Positions 1 through 4,931 of a stretch of 5,121 nucleotides of DNA are shown piece by piece. The stretch is from Candidatus Bathyarchaeota archaeon (GTDB lineage Archaea > Thermoproteota > Bathyarchaeia > Bathyarchaeales > Bathyarchaeaceae), in assembly GCA_003662715.1 (NCBI GenBank), contig QMYO01000160.1:1-5121 (forward strand), read 5' to 3'. Below the pieces are notes generated by a model. It worked only from the letters and a program-made list of their open reading frames with translations. It ran no database searches and had not been told where the DNA came from. How positions within the stretch are numbered: the stretch's first letter is position 1; each line of letters starts with the position of its first letter. The position numbers and the translations under genes were made by a program.

Positions 1-62
1 CAATCTATGTATATCACCAAATGCGTGTGCAGTGGTTTTTGTTAGTTGACATATAATGGTTT

Positions 63-76
63 TTGTAATATTACAA
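63..76. promoter_or_regulatory. Perfect 14-bp palindrome, candidate operator
   Basis: TTGTAATATTACAA reads the same on both strands. It ends about 20 bases before the TATA-like box at 95-101, a position where archaeal activators often bind. Symmetric AT-rich sites of this size suit dimeric helix-turn-helix regulators, but no regulator is encoded in the window. Its left half overlaps the second copy of a 10-base direct repeat, TGGTTTTTGT, at 33-42 and 57-66. An operator role is inference. Confidence 0.4.
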
Positions 77-90
77 TTTTTGAAATAGCC

Positions 91-102
91 TTTTTCTTAT
101 AG
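91..102 (+). promoter_or_regulatory. TATA-like box for the membrane protein gene
   Basis: TTTTTCTTATAG lies about 33 bases before the ATG at 131. An archaeal TATA box centred near 98 would place transcription start near 124, leaving a leader of only a few bases. No Shine-Dalgarno sequence precedes the ATG, which agrees with a nearly leaderless message. The rest of 1-130 holds no convincing coding region. Confidence 0.4.
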
Positions 103-130
103 AAGACTTCTCTAGAAGATTATAGAACTG

Positions 131-745
131 ATGGAAGTTTTAAAATTGCCGACCAAAAAAGATGTGGCTGTGTGGATTTCAGGCTACCTCACTTTCCTGT
201 CAATTCTATTTACCTTCGACGCCTTCTTCTTCTTTGGAAGTCCAAACTCGCTTATGAAACTCTATCCAGTTTATGCAACAATTCGCTGGATATTCGGAAA
301 CATAGACGCTTCAACCTATCTCTGGTTAACCTTAACTTCAACCTTCATACTTTTCGGCATTACCTGCACTTTTGCCTTTCAAGACCCGTTCACACTTCTG
401 ATCAAGAAACTGGCTTCAGAAGCCCAATCAGAAGAGAACCAAATGGGCGACTCTTTCGAATCAAGCTTAAACACATTAGAAATGATTAACCATTCTCTGA
501 CAAATCACAGCATAGACATTAACGATGTAAAGAAAAGCTTGCGCAACCTCAAAGACAGCATAGAGGCTATGAAAATCGGGATGACAAAAATGACGGCAAA
601 ACTGGCAAGCTTGGAAAGAGAAATAACAAAAACGATAGAATACTCATCTCGTGGGAACAAGGTACAACCAGAATTTGAGCTATGTCCACACTGCGGAAAA
701 GAACTATCAGCATATATAAACACACATGCAGTGATACGCAAGTAG
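131..745 (+). CDS. Two-helix membrane protein with charged C-terminal region and lone CxxC
   Basis: I do not recognise a named family. The 204-residue product has two strongly hydrophobic stretches, about residues 13-36 (rich in Phe) and 62-84, which should be membrane helices forming a hairpin. Residues 90-170 are charged and rich in Glu, Lys, Leu, Ile and Met, with spacing that suggests a coiled coil. Near the end, CPHCGKEL (C185, C188) is a typical zinc-ribbon knuckle, but a second CxxC is absent, so a metal site would need another partner or a dimer. The architecture suggests a membrane anchor holding an oligomeric soluble domain. The ATG at 131 is the only good start, with a TATA-like box at fitting distance. 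It looks monocistronic: 141 bases separate it from the next gene. Coding status is well supported, function is unknown. Confidence 0.8.
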   Translation: MEVLKLPTKKDVAVWISGYLTFLSILFTFDAFFFFGSPNSLMKLYPVYATIRWIFGNIDASTYLWLTLTSTFILFGITCTFAFQDPFTLLIKKLASEAQSEENQMGDSFESSLNTLEMINHSLTNHSIDINDVKKSLRNLKDSIEAMKIGMTKMTAKLASLEREITKTIEYSSRGNKVQPEFELCPHCGKELSAYINTHAVIRK

Positions 746-886
746 AGGAGTAGGCAATTAAACGCTAGTTTCCTAAATGCGCACACTTGATAATCTATGA
801 GAAAAAAATAGTTGCAAGCAGTGAAAGTTTCATAGAATTTGTTAAATCTCACTTCTTACCTTACAAACAATGCGAGAATCACTTAG
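746..886. other. Intergenic gap after the membrane protein gene
   Basis: This 141-base gap holds no open frame longer than about a dozen codons, no tRNA-like fold and no strong T-run terminator. An A-rich stretch at 801-808 and weak TATA-like sequences such as GTTAAAT (841-847) could belong to a promoter for the B3/B4 gene. The only clear structure is the left arm of an inverted repeat at 872-881. Confidence 0.5.
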
Positions 887-928
887 GTGGAGATTGAACA
901 AACTTTGATCCTTAACATTGATTCTCGC
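872..928 (+). repeat. 10-bp inverted repeat enclosing the B3/B4 gene start codon
   Basis: GCGAGAATCA at 872-881 is exactly complementary to TGATTCTCGC at 919-928, with 37 bases between. The GTG start (887-889) and first ten codons lie in the loop. In RNA this could form a stem that exposes or hides the start; in DNA it could be a split operator. A match of this length over this distance can occur by chance in a window this size, so the position matters more than the length. Confidence 0.45.
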
Positions 929-1570
929 CTCAAAAAACGTTTTCCAGATCTAAAAGTTCTAATCTTCCAAATCGAGAGCGTAAAGGTTGAAAAGCGAAAC
1001 GAGGAATTAGAAAGCTTCAAAGAAGAACTAATGAAACAAGTGAGAAAACAATATAATTTAGATTCACTAAGAAATCTCCCCACCTTCAGGGCTTATCGTG
1101 ACTTCTTCTGGAAAATAGGGATAGACCCGACCAAGAGCCGACCAGCCGCTGAAGCCTTGATCCGAAGAATTCTACAAGGAAAAACCATACCCAACATAAA
1201 TACTCTTGTTGACGCGTATAATCTAGCCTCTATCAAAACTGAAATAGCTCTAGCAGCCTTTGATGCAAATAAACTGAAAGGCAACCTCCAGATGCGATTT
1301 GCAATAGAAGGCGAAGAGTTCATGGGGATAGGAATGGAGAAACCCATGCACTTAGAAGGAGGAGAAATAGTGATTTCTGATGGTGAAAAGCTGATTGCTG
1401 TCTATCCACATCGAGACGCGGATAACACGAAGGTAACAATCAAAACCGTAGATGTTGTAATGCTGGTCTGTGGAGTACCAAACATTGGAGAAGAAACCTT
1501 ACTGGAGGCTGAGAGAGTTGCAACAGAGTACATCACCAAGTTTTGTGGCGGAAAGAAAACTTCATTTTAG
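887..1570 (+). CDS. B3/B4 tRNA-binding-domain protein (PheRS beta-like editing fold)
   Basis: This 227-residue protein is a free-standing version of the B3/B4 domain that edits misacylated tRNA in the beta subunit of phenylalanyl-tRNA synthetase. The signature is clear: RDFFWKIGIDPTKSRPAAEA (residues 71-90), then LIRRILQG, then IPNINTLVDAYNLAS (101-115), then a conserved-type AAFDANKLKG segment (123-132). The C-terminal half (about 140-215) has the alternating strands and the late VCGVPNI segment typical of the family. Stand-alone members are thought to act on tRNA or aminoacyl-tRNA, but their substrates are mostly unknown, so editing here is inference. The start is GTG at 887: a stop codon in the same frame lies directly before it (884-886), and no ATG fits. 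Its end lies 17 bases before the DUF72 gene, so the two form an operon. Confidence 0.88.
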   Translation: MEIEQTLILNIDSRLKKRFPDLKVLIFQIESVKVEKRNEELESFKEELMKQVRKQYNLDSLRNLPTFRAYRDFFWKIGIDPTKSRPAAEALIRRILQGKTIPNINTLVDAYNLASIKTEIALAAFDANKLKGNLQMRFAIEGEEFMGIGMEKPMHLEGGEIVISDGEKLIAVYPHRDADNTKVTIKTVDVVMLVCGVPNIGEETLLEAERVATEYITKFCGGKKTSF

Positions 1571-1580
1571 AAGGTGAAGG
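1571..1580 (+). promoter_or_regulatory. Shine-Dalgarno sequence for the DUF72 gene
   Basis: AAGGTGAAGG contains AGGTGA, a good match to the archaeal 16S anti-Shine-Dalgarno, ending 10 bases before the ATG at 1588. It begins immediately after the stop codon of the B3/B4 gene, supporting translation of the DUF72 protein as the second cistron of a shared message. Confidence 0.7.
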
Positions 1581-1587
1581 AACTTAA

Positions 1588-2493
1588 ATGATCAAAGTTG
1601 GATGTTGCGGATATCCAACTTCAATGGAAAGATACTATGAAAACTTCCGCCTTGTAGAGTTGAACAGCACTTTCTATAAATATCCAAGAGCCTCAACCGT
1701 CGTTAGGTGGAGCGAAAAAGCTCCCGAGAATTTTGAGTTCACAGTGAAAGCACATCAAGACATCAGCCACAAATTCAAGTTAAAAACAAAGCCAAGCATT
1801 AACGCTTTCCAGCAGATGAAGAACATTTGCAAGACGTTAAGAGCGCGAATATTGTTGATTCAAACACCTGGGTCTGTTAAGCCAGATAAACTAGAAGATG
1901 CTTATGAGTTCTTTAGCAAAATTGACCGTGAAGATTTGATTGTTGTCTGGGAAACCCGTGGTCCAGCATGGAACACTTCAACTGTACGGGAGGAACTAGC
2001 TAGGATGTTGCAGGAACTGAATGTGCCTCATGTTACTGATCCGTTTAAAATGATGCCGACGTACATAAGTGATATAGCATATTTTCGGTTGCATGGGCAT
2101 GGTGATCGAATGTACTATTACCAGTATACCGATGAGGAATTGAAGAGACTGTATGAATTTATTAAGCCTTTAGAGGCTGAGGGAAAGGATGTCTATGTGC
2201 TATTCAATAACTTATCCATGTTTGATGATGGCTTACGATTTATGCATTATCTTGAAACCAGCAGTTTTTCAAGTCTCACAGGAGCAGTTGGATTGGAGTC
2301 GGTGAGGCTGGTGATGGAAAAAACTCGATATCCCGCCACCAAAAGCGCTCTTTTGAAGAGGGTAGGCTGGAAACTGGTTGAGTTGGAGGAAGGCAAGCAG
2401 GTTAGGCTTAACGAGTTGCTGAAGAGTTTACCTTCTAAAACATACAAAAGTGTGGAAGAGGTGTTGCGAGAAATAAAACATTCTCTGCGTTAG
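1588..2493 (+). CDS. DUF72 (YecE-like) TIM-barrel protein with C-terminal DUF2795-like module
   Basis: Residues 1-222 are a DUF72 domain, a TIM-barrel family related to YecE whose reaction is not firmly known. Visible family motifs are VELNSTFYKYP (23-33), FTVKAHQDISH (51-61), the RLHG strand end (167-170) and VYVLFNNLSMFDDGLRF (202-218). DUF72 proteins are commonly near 240-250 residues; this one has 301. The extra tail, about 238-300, carries YPATKSALL and then LNELLKSLPSKTYKSVEEVL, the pattern of DUF2795 modules (a YPATK motif followed by a short helical end of the type LLxxLPxxxYxSxxEV). I therefore read it as a fusion, from memory of the families rather than a search. The ATG at 1588 has a good Shine-Dalgarno. 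It is the second gene of an operon with the B3/B4 protein, which hints at a nucleic-acid or tRNA-linked role, but that is inference. Confidence 0.88.
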   Translation: MIKVGCCGYPTSMERYYENFRLVELNSTFYKYPRASTVVRWSEKAPENFEFTVKAHQDISHKFKLKTKPSINAFQQMKNICKTLRARILLIQTPGSVKPDKLEDAYEFFSKIDREDLIVVWETRGPAWNTSTVREELARMLQELNVPHVTDPFKMMPTYISDIAYFRLHGHGDRMYYYQYTDEELKRLYEFIKPLEAEGKDVYVLFNNLSMFDDGLRFMHYLETSSFSSLTGAVGLESVRLVMEKTRYPATKSALLKRVGWKLVELEEGKQVRLNELLKSLPSKTYKSVEEVLREIKHSLR

Positions 2494-2519
2494 TTTCTTT
2501 AATCCCTTTTTTCTTCTTA
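2494..2519 (+). terminator. T-rich tract ending the B3/B4-DUF72 operon
   Basis: Directly after the DUF72 stop codon the plus strand runs TTTCTTTAATCCC and then TTTTTTCTTCTT. Archaeal RNA polymerase terminates at such T-rich tracts without needing a hairpin, and none is seen here. The remaining convergent gap, 2520-2559, holds nothing I can identify. Confidence 0.55.
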
Positions 2520-2559
2520 TGCACTCACTCATGGACCAGTTGCGAATAGAAACTAAGTT

Positions 2560-3267
2560 TTAAGTGAATGAAAAAGTAGGGATGTTAGGTTTCAGTTCAA
2601 TCATGCCCGAAGATTTAAAAACCGACATTAGCGTAAAGACCTTGACATTCTTGTCAACGGCTTTTTTAAGCAATTCAGAAAATTCTCGGTCAATCGCAGA
2701 GTTTGGCTTTAACACCACCGCGTCAGGTCGTTGAACAGAAAACAGAATTCCCGCATCAAAACCCTGCTCTATGAGACTCATTAAACATCGAAGATGCTTT
2801 CTTCCCCGAAGAGTAGGCGCATCTGGAAACATGGCTACACCGTCTATGACATGGGTGACGGATTTTACCTCCAGAAAAAAACCGTGAGCATTCTGTTTCA
2901 GCAAGACATCTAACCTAGACTGGTTTACCTTAACGTTTTCGCCGACAACTCGATAATTTTCAAAAGGTTTGAACAGTTTCTTTTCGATAGCCACTTTAAC
3001 GGCGAGTGTTGAGAAGCGAGTGTCCACGATGACTGGAACACCTGAACGTTCTACTGCAAAGAGGTCATAGGAGCTCTTGCGTCCAACCCGACATCGTTTT
3101 TGAAGGTAAACCTTTGCTGAAGGAATCAGAACTGTGAGAAGCCTACCAGAATTTGGGAGATGCGCCAGAGTCTTCTGTCCATTGAGCTTAACTTCTGTCA
3201 TGAACCGATTTAAACGACGCAGGAAGATGCCCGTCTCAAACTTTTCTGTTATGTTTATGAATGTCAT
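2560..3267 (-). CDS. sfsA: SfsA family protein (PD-(D/E)xK nuclease fold)
   Basis: The 235-residue product matches the length and motif order of SfsA, named for sugar fermentation stimulation in E. coli and now viewed as a DNA-binding, nuclease-fold protein of uncertain role. The N-terminal OB-like part carries LRRLNRFMTEVKLNG (16-30) and AHLPNSGRL (35-43). The nuclease core has QSRLDVLL (116-123) supplying D120, and FLEVKSVT (131-138) supplying E133 and K135. MFPDAPTLRGRKHL (146-159), the most recognisable SfsA motif, follows. All expected catalytic-type residues are present, so the protein is probably active. The ATG at 3267 places the ORF at the usual family start, with GGTG a few bases upstream. 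It lies 77 bases after the TIM-barrel gene on the same strand, so it may be the last operon gene or have its own promoter. The E. coli sugar phenotype should not be carried over to this archaeon. Confidence 0.93.
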   Translation of the reverse strand: MTFINITEKFETGIFLRRLNRFMTEVKLNGQKTLAHLPNSGRLLTVLIPSAKVYLQKRCRVGRKSSYDLFAVERSGVPVIVDTRFSTLAVKVAIEKKLFKPFENYRVVGENVKVNQSRLDVLLKQNAHGFFLEVKSVTHVIDGVAMFPDAPTLRGRKHLRCLMSLIEQGFDAGILFSVQRPDAVVLKPNSAIDREFSELLKKAVDKNVKVFTLMSVFKSSGMIELKPNIPTFSFT

Positions 3268-3323
3268 GTAAACACCAAAACAATTCTGTAATCTACATCC
3301 AAAAGATTAACACTCTAATTACT

Positions 3324-3331
3324 CTTTAAAC
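3324..3331 (-). promoter_or_regulatory. Possible TATA box for sfsA
   Basis: On the minus strand GTTTAAAG lies about 60 bases before the sfsA ATG and would place transcription start near 3302, giving a leader of about 35 bases. Just upstream, beginning at the stop codon of the TIM-barrel gene, is a short T run (TTTTT, 3344-3340) and an 8-bp palindrome GCTTAAGC (3332-3339). Together these suggest partial termination followed by a fresh start, but all the elements are short. Confidence 0.3.
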
Positions 3332-3344
3332 GCTTAAGCAAAAA

Positions 3345-4136
3345 TTATGGGCGGACATGAGTCATTCCTGAGAACGCTGTGGCGGCAGCAGTGAATGTTT
3401 CCTCTGCCTCTCGCTCAGAAGCGATTCCAAGCGCTACTATGTCTATGCATCCCATCCGAGCTACATAGGATAAAGCGTCTTGGGGAGGAAGATGCCCCGC
3501 TCCCAAAATTTTCTTTCCAATAACAGGTTTACCAAGCCGTTCGATAGCCTCCGCAACTCTTACAGAATCAGCGTCCATAAACATACCTAGTTTGTTGAAG
3601 GGAAGCATAAGCAAGTCCACATCAATATCGGCTTCAAGGAGCCAGTTTAAGGTTGAGAACGGCTTATGCGTAGCTAGACCAGCAAGAGAGCCTACCGCAT
3701 GCACTCTGTTCAGTAGCTCTGAAATTTTCCTTAAGTCTCTCTTATCTGTGATTTCTGCATGTAGAAGCATGGCAACCGTGTTTAGCTCCTTAAAATCTCG
3801 AATATCATTTAAAGGATTATTGAGCCCTATAGTAGCCACTATGGTTAATTTTTCCTTTAATTCCCTCTCCACAGCCTTCAATGCACTAAATATTGGACGA
3901 TAAGGAAAAGCTTGAACTCCAGTGACCCCAAGGTCCACCGCTTTAAGAATTATTTTCGCGATGTTCTTAGGATTCCTGTAAAAATGAGAGTAGTAAAAGG
4001 AGGCTTTACTTCCAAATTGACCAGCCCCAATGAATGGTGACGAACCGAGAAGAATTCTAGGAATCTTCGCTTTTCCAATTTGAAGCTGAAGTTGCGAAAG
4101 CAACTGTTTAGGCACAAGTTTTGGAGGGAAAAGCAA
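3345..4136 (-). CDS. Uncharacterised TIM-barrel protein, aldo/keto-reductase-like
   Basis: This 263-residue protein reads as a single TIM barrel. An early strand-loop RILLGSSPFIGAGQFG (27-42) is followed by alternating strands and helices: AVDLGVTGVQAFPYRP (66-81), TIVATIGLNN (98-107), VAMLLHAEI (121-129), DVDLLMLPFNKLGMFM (172-187), KPVIGKKILGAGHLPPQDAL (203-222) and IDIVALGIASEREAEETF (231-248). The last two resemble the closing strands of aldo/keto-reductase-like barrels, where a phrase of the type GIASxxEAEET is common. The classical Asp-Tyr-Lys-His tetrad is not apparent, so I do not assign reductase activity; K208/K209 and H126, H146 and H157 are possible active residues. The start is TTG at 4136, chosen because AGGG (4147-4144) sits 7 bases before it and no ATG occurs near the N-terminus; GTG at 4115 is an alternative. 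It begins 9 bases after the uracil-DNA glycosylase gene, so the two are co-transcribed. Confidence 0.78.
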   Translation of the reverse strand: MLFPPKLVPKQLLSQLQLQIGKAKIPRILLGSSPFIGAGQFGSKASFYYSHFYRNPKNIAKIILKAVDLGVTGVQAFPYRPIFSALKAVERELKEKLTIVATIGLNNPLNDIRDFKELNTVAMLLHAEITDKRDLRKISELLNRVHAVGSLAGLATHKPFSTLNWLLEADIDVDLLMLPFNKLGMFMDADSVRVAEAIERLGKPVIGKKILGAGHLPPQDALSYVARMGCIDIVALGIASEREAEETFTAAATAFSGMTHVRP

Positions 4137-4145
4137 AAAGATACC

Positions 4146-4736
4146 CTACTTAAGTTTTTCTAGTTCAAGCTTCAACCGCTGGAAGTCGCTTTCAAGACTA
4201 TTTCGGTACTTAGCGTTGTATAAAGCGGCTGCTGGATGATACATGGGCAACACGGAGAGTTTTAAACCGAGAATGTTTACTTCATATATTTTTCCGCGGA
4301 GCTTGGTGATGCCTTCAACTTCTTTGAAGCCAGCCTTCGAAAGGATATAGGAAGTGGAGTGCCTTCCCAAAGTCACAATCAATTTAGGCTCAATAATTCG
4401 GATTTGCCTATCCAAAAAAGGCGTACAAGTTTCAACTTCGGCTGGAAGAGGGTCCCGATTTTCTGGAGGTCTACACTTCAAAATGTTAGAGATATAAACT
4501 TCCCTTCGAGAAAGCCCAGCGCTTAGCAACATCTCATCCAGAAACTTCCCAGCTGCACCGACGAAGGGCAATCCCTTTACGTCTTCCCAATAACCCGGTG
4601 CTTCACCAATGAACATTACAGAGGCGTCAATATTTCCGTCGCCTGGAACAGTGTTTTTTCGGCTTTTCCATAAACCACACTTGCGACAATCCGCAATCTC
4701 AGCATAGATGGTGTTTAAGAGGTCTTGTTTAGACAT
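4146..4736 (-). CDS. Uracil-DNA glycosylase, family 4 (4Fe-4S, UDGa type)
   Basis: This base-excision repair enzyme removes uracil, mainly from cytosine deamination, from DNA. Counting from the ATG at 4736 it has 196 residues, the normal size for family 4. The four cluster cysteines are all visible: CRKC near the N-terminus (C17, C20), C88 in KCRPPENRDP, and C104. The active-site motifs are GEAPGYWED (44-52), PFVGAAGKFLDEML (57-70), ISNILKC (82-88, with the uracil-contacting Asn84) and MYHPAAAL (165-172, with the catalytic-type His167). Nothing essential is missing. An in-frame GTG at 4742 would add two residues; ATG at 4736 gives the more usual MSKQDLL start. The gene is first in a minus-strand operon with the TIM-barrel protein, and is divergent from the Fe-S domain gene. 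The symmetric TATA-like element at 4783-4793 is its likely promoter. Confidence 0.95.
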   Translation of the reverse strand: MSKQDLLNTIYAEIADCRKCGLWKSRKNTVPGDGNIDASVMFIGEAPGYWEDVKGLPFVGAAGKFLDEMLLSAGLSRREVYISNILKCRPPENRDPLPAEVETCTPFLDRQIRIIEPKLIVTLGRHSTSYILSKAGFKEVEGITKLRGKIYEVNILGLKLSVLPMYHPAAALYNAKYRNSLESDFQRLKLELEKLK

Positions 4737-4743
4737 AGTCACT

Positions 4744-4764
4744 TTACACTCTTGCGTTTGACAT
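4744..4764 (-). other. Six-codon leader ORF upstream of the glycosylase gene
   Basis: On the minus strand an ATG at 4764 opens a tiny frame encoding MSNARV that stops with TAA at 4746-4744, two bases before the GTG at 4742 and eight before the likely ATG at 4736. GAGGGG lies just before it. The ATG is 24 bases from the centre of the shared TATA-like element, so transcripts could begin at or next to it. It could be a leaderless upstream ORF coupling to glycosylase translation, or chance. Confidence 0.25.
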
Positions 4765-4782
4765 TTTCCCCTCGGTTCTAAT

Positions 4783-4793
4783 CTTTAATAAAG
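4783..4793. promoter_or_regulatory. Symmetric TATA-like element, shared divergent promoter
   Basis: CTTTAATAAAG is an inverted repeat of 5-bp arms around one central A at 4788. An archaeal TATA box is normally centred 26-27 bases before the transcript start. Counting outward, position 4814 on the plus strand is the A of an ATG, and 4764 on the minus strand is also the A of an ATG. TBP binds its box almost symmetrically, so one element could drive both the Fe-S gene and the glycosylase operon unless flanking BRE sequences set direction. The A/T-rich symmetry and the spacing are direct observations; shared use is inference. Confidence 0.5.
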
Positions 4794-4813
4794 TTTGGTT
4801 GCGGGAAGTAGAA

Positions 4814-4918
4814 ATGGATAAGTATTTGATTTATAACAGCGTTATGGAAACAAATAAACTCAACGAAGAGCAAATCTTAACTTACGGAGAGAAAAAAACT
4901 GCCCCACAGCTTTCATGA
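4814..4918 (+). other. Short ORF, probably the displaced N-terminus of the Fe-S domain gene
   Basis: This frame encodes 34 residues beginning MDKYLIYNSVMETNKL and ending in GEKKTAPQLS before TGA. The ATG lies 26 bases from the centre of the TATA-like element, as expected for a leaderless start; a second in-frame ATG is at 4844. At the run of seven A (4892-4898) the frame runs into the Fe-S domain frame, which is open from 4881. With six A instead of seven, GEKK would continue directly as LPHSFHELYALMPKLDCG. I therefore read it as part of the same gene, split by an indel or a frameshift, rather than an independent small protein. The alternative is that it is a real 34-residue leader peptide. 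Confidence 0.45.
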
Positions 4919-4931
4919 ACTCTACGCTTTG

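Noticed and set aside
46..57. TTGACA followed by TATAAT, the bacterial -35 and -10 consensus
   Set aside because: The two hexamers are directly adjacent with no 17-base spacer, so they cannot form a bacterial promoter, and the other signals here are archaeal.
101..119. Short repeats AGAAGACTTCT and AGAAGA before the first gene as a terminator or attachment site
   Set aside because: The arms are only five bases and there is no T run or flanking mobile gene, so this is within chance for AT-rich DNA.
505..852. Minus-strand open frame of 115 codons antisense to the membrane protein gene
   Set aside because: It lies mostly opposite a convincing plus-strand gene, its composition is that of a shadow frame, and it has no recognisable domain.
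870..908. ATG at 870 as an alternative start for the B3/B4 gene
   Set aside because: It is in a different frame and stops after twelve codons; an in-frame stop at 884-886 forces the start to GTG 887 or later.
3592..3903. Plus-strand open frame of 103 codons inside the TIM-barrel gene
   Set aside because: It is fully contained opposite a gene with clear barrel motifs; its Ser-rich composition is typical of an antisense shadow.
4146..4148. Amber codon between glycosylase and TIM-barrel gene as a pyrrolysine or readthrough site
   Set aside because: TAG also ends the membrane protein, B3/B4 and DUF72 genes, so it is a common stop here, and the second gene has its own Shine-Dalgarno-like sequence.
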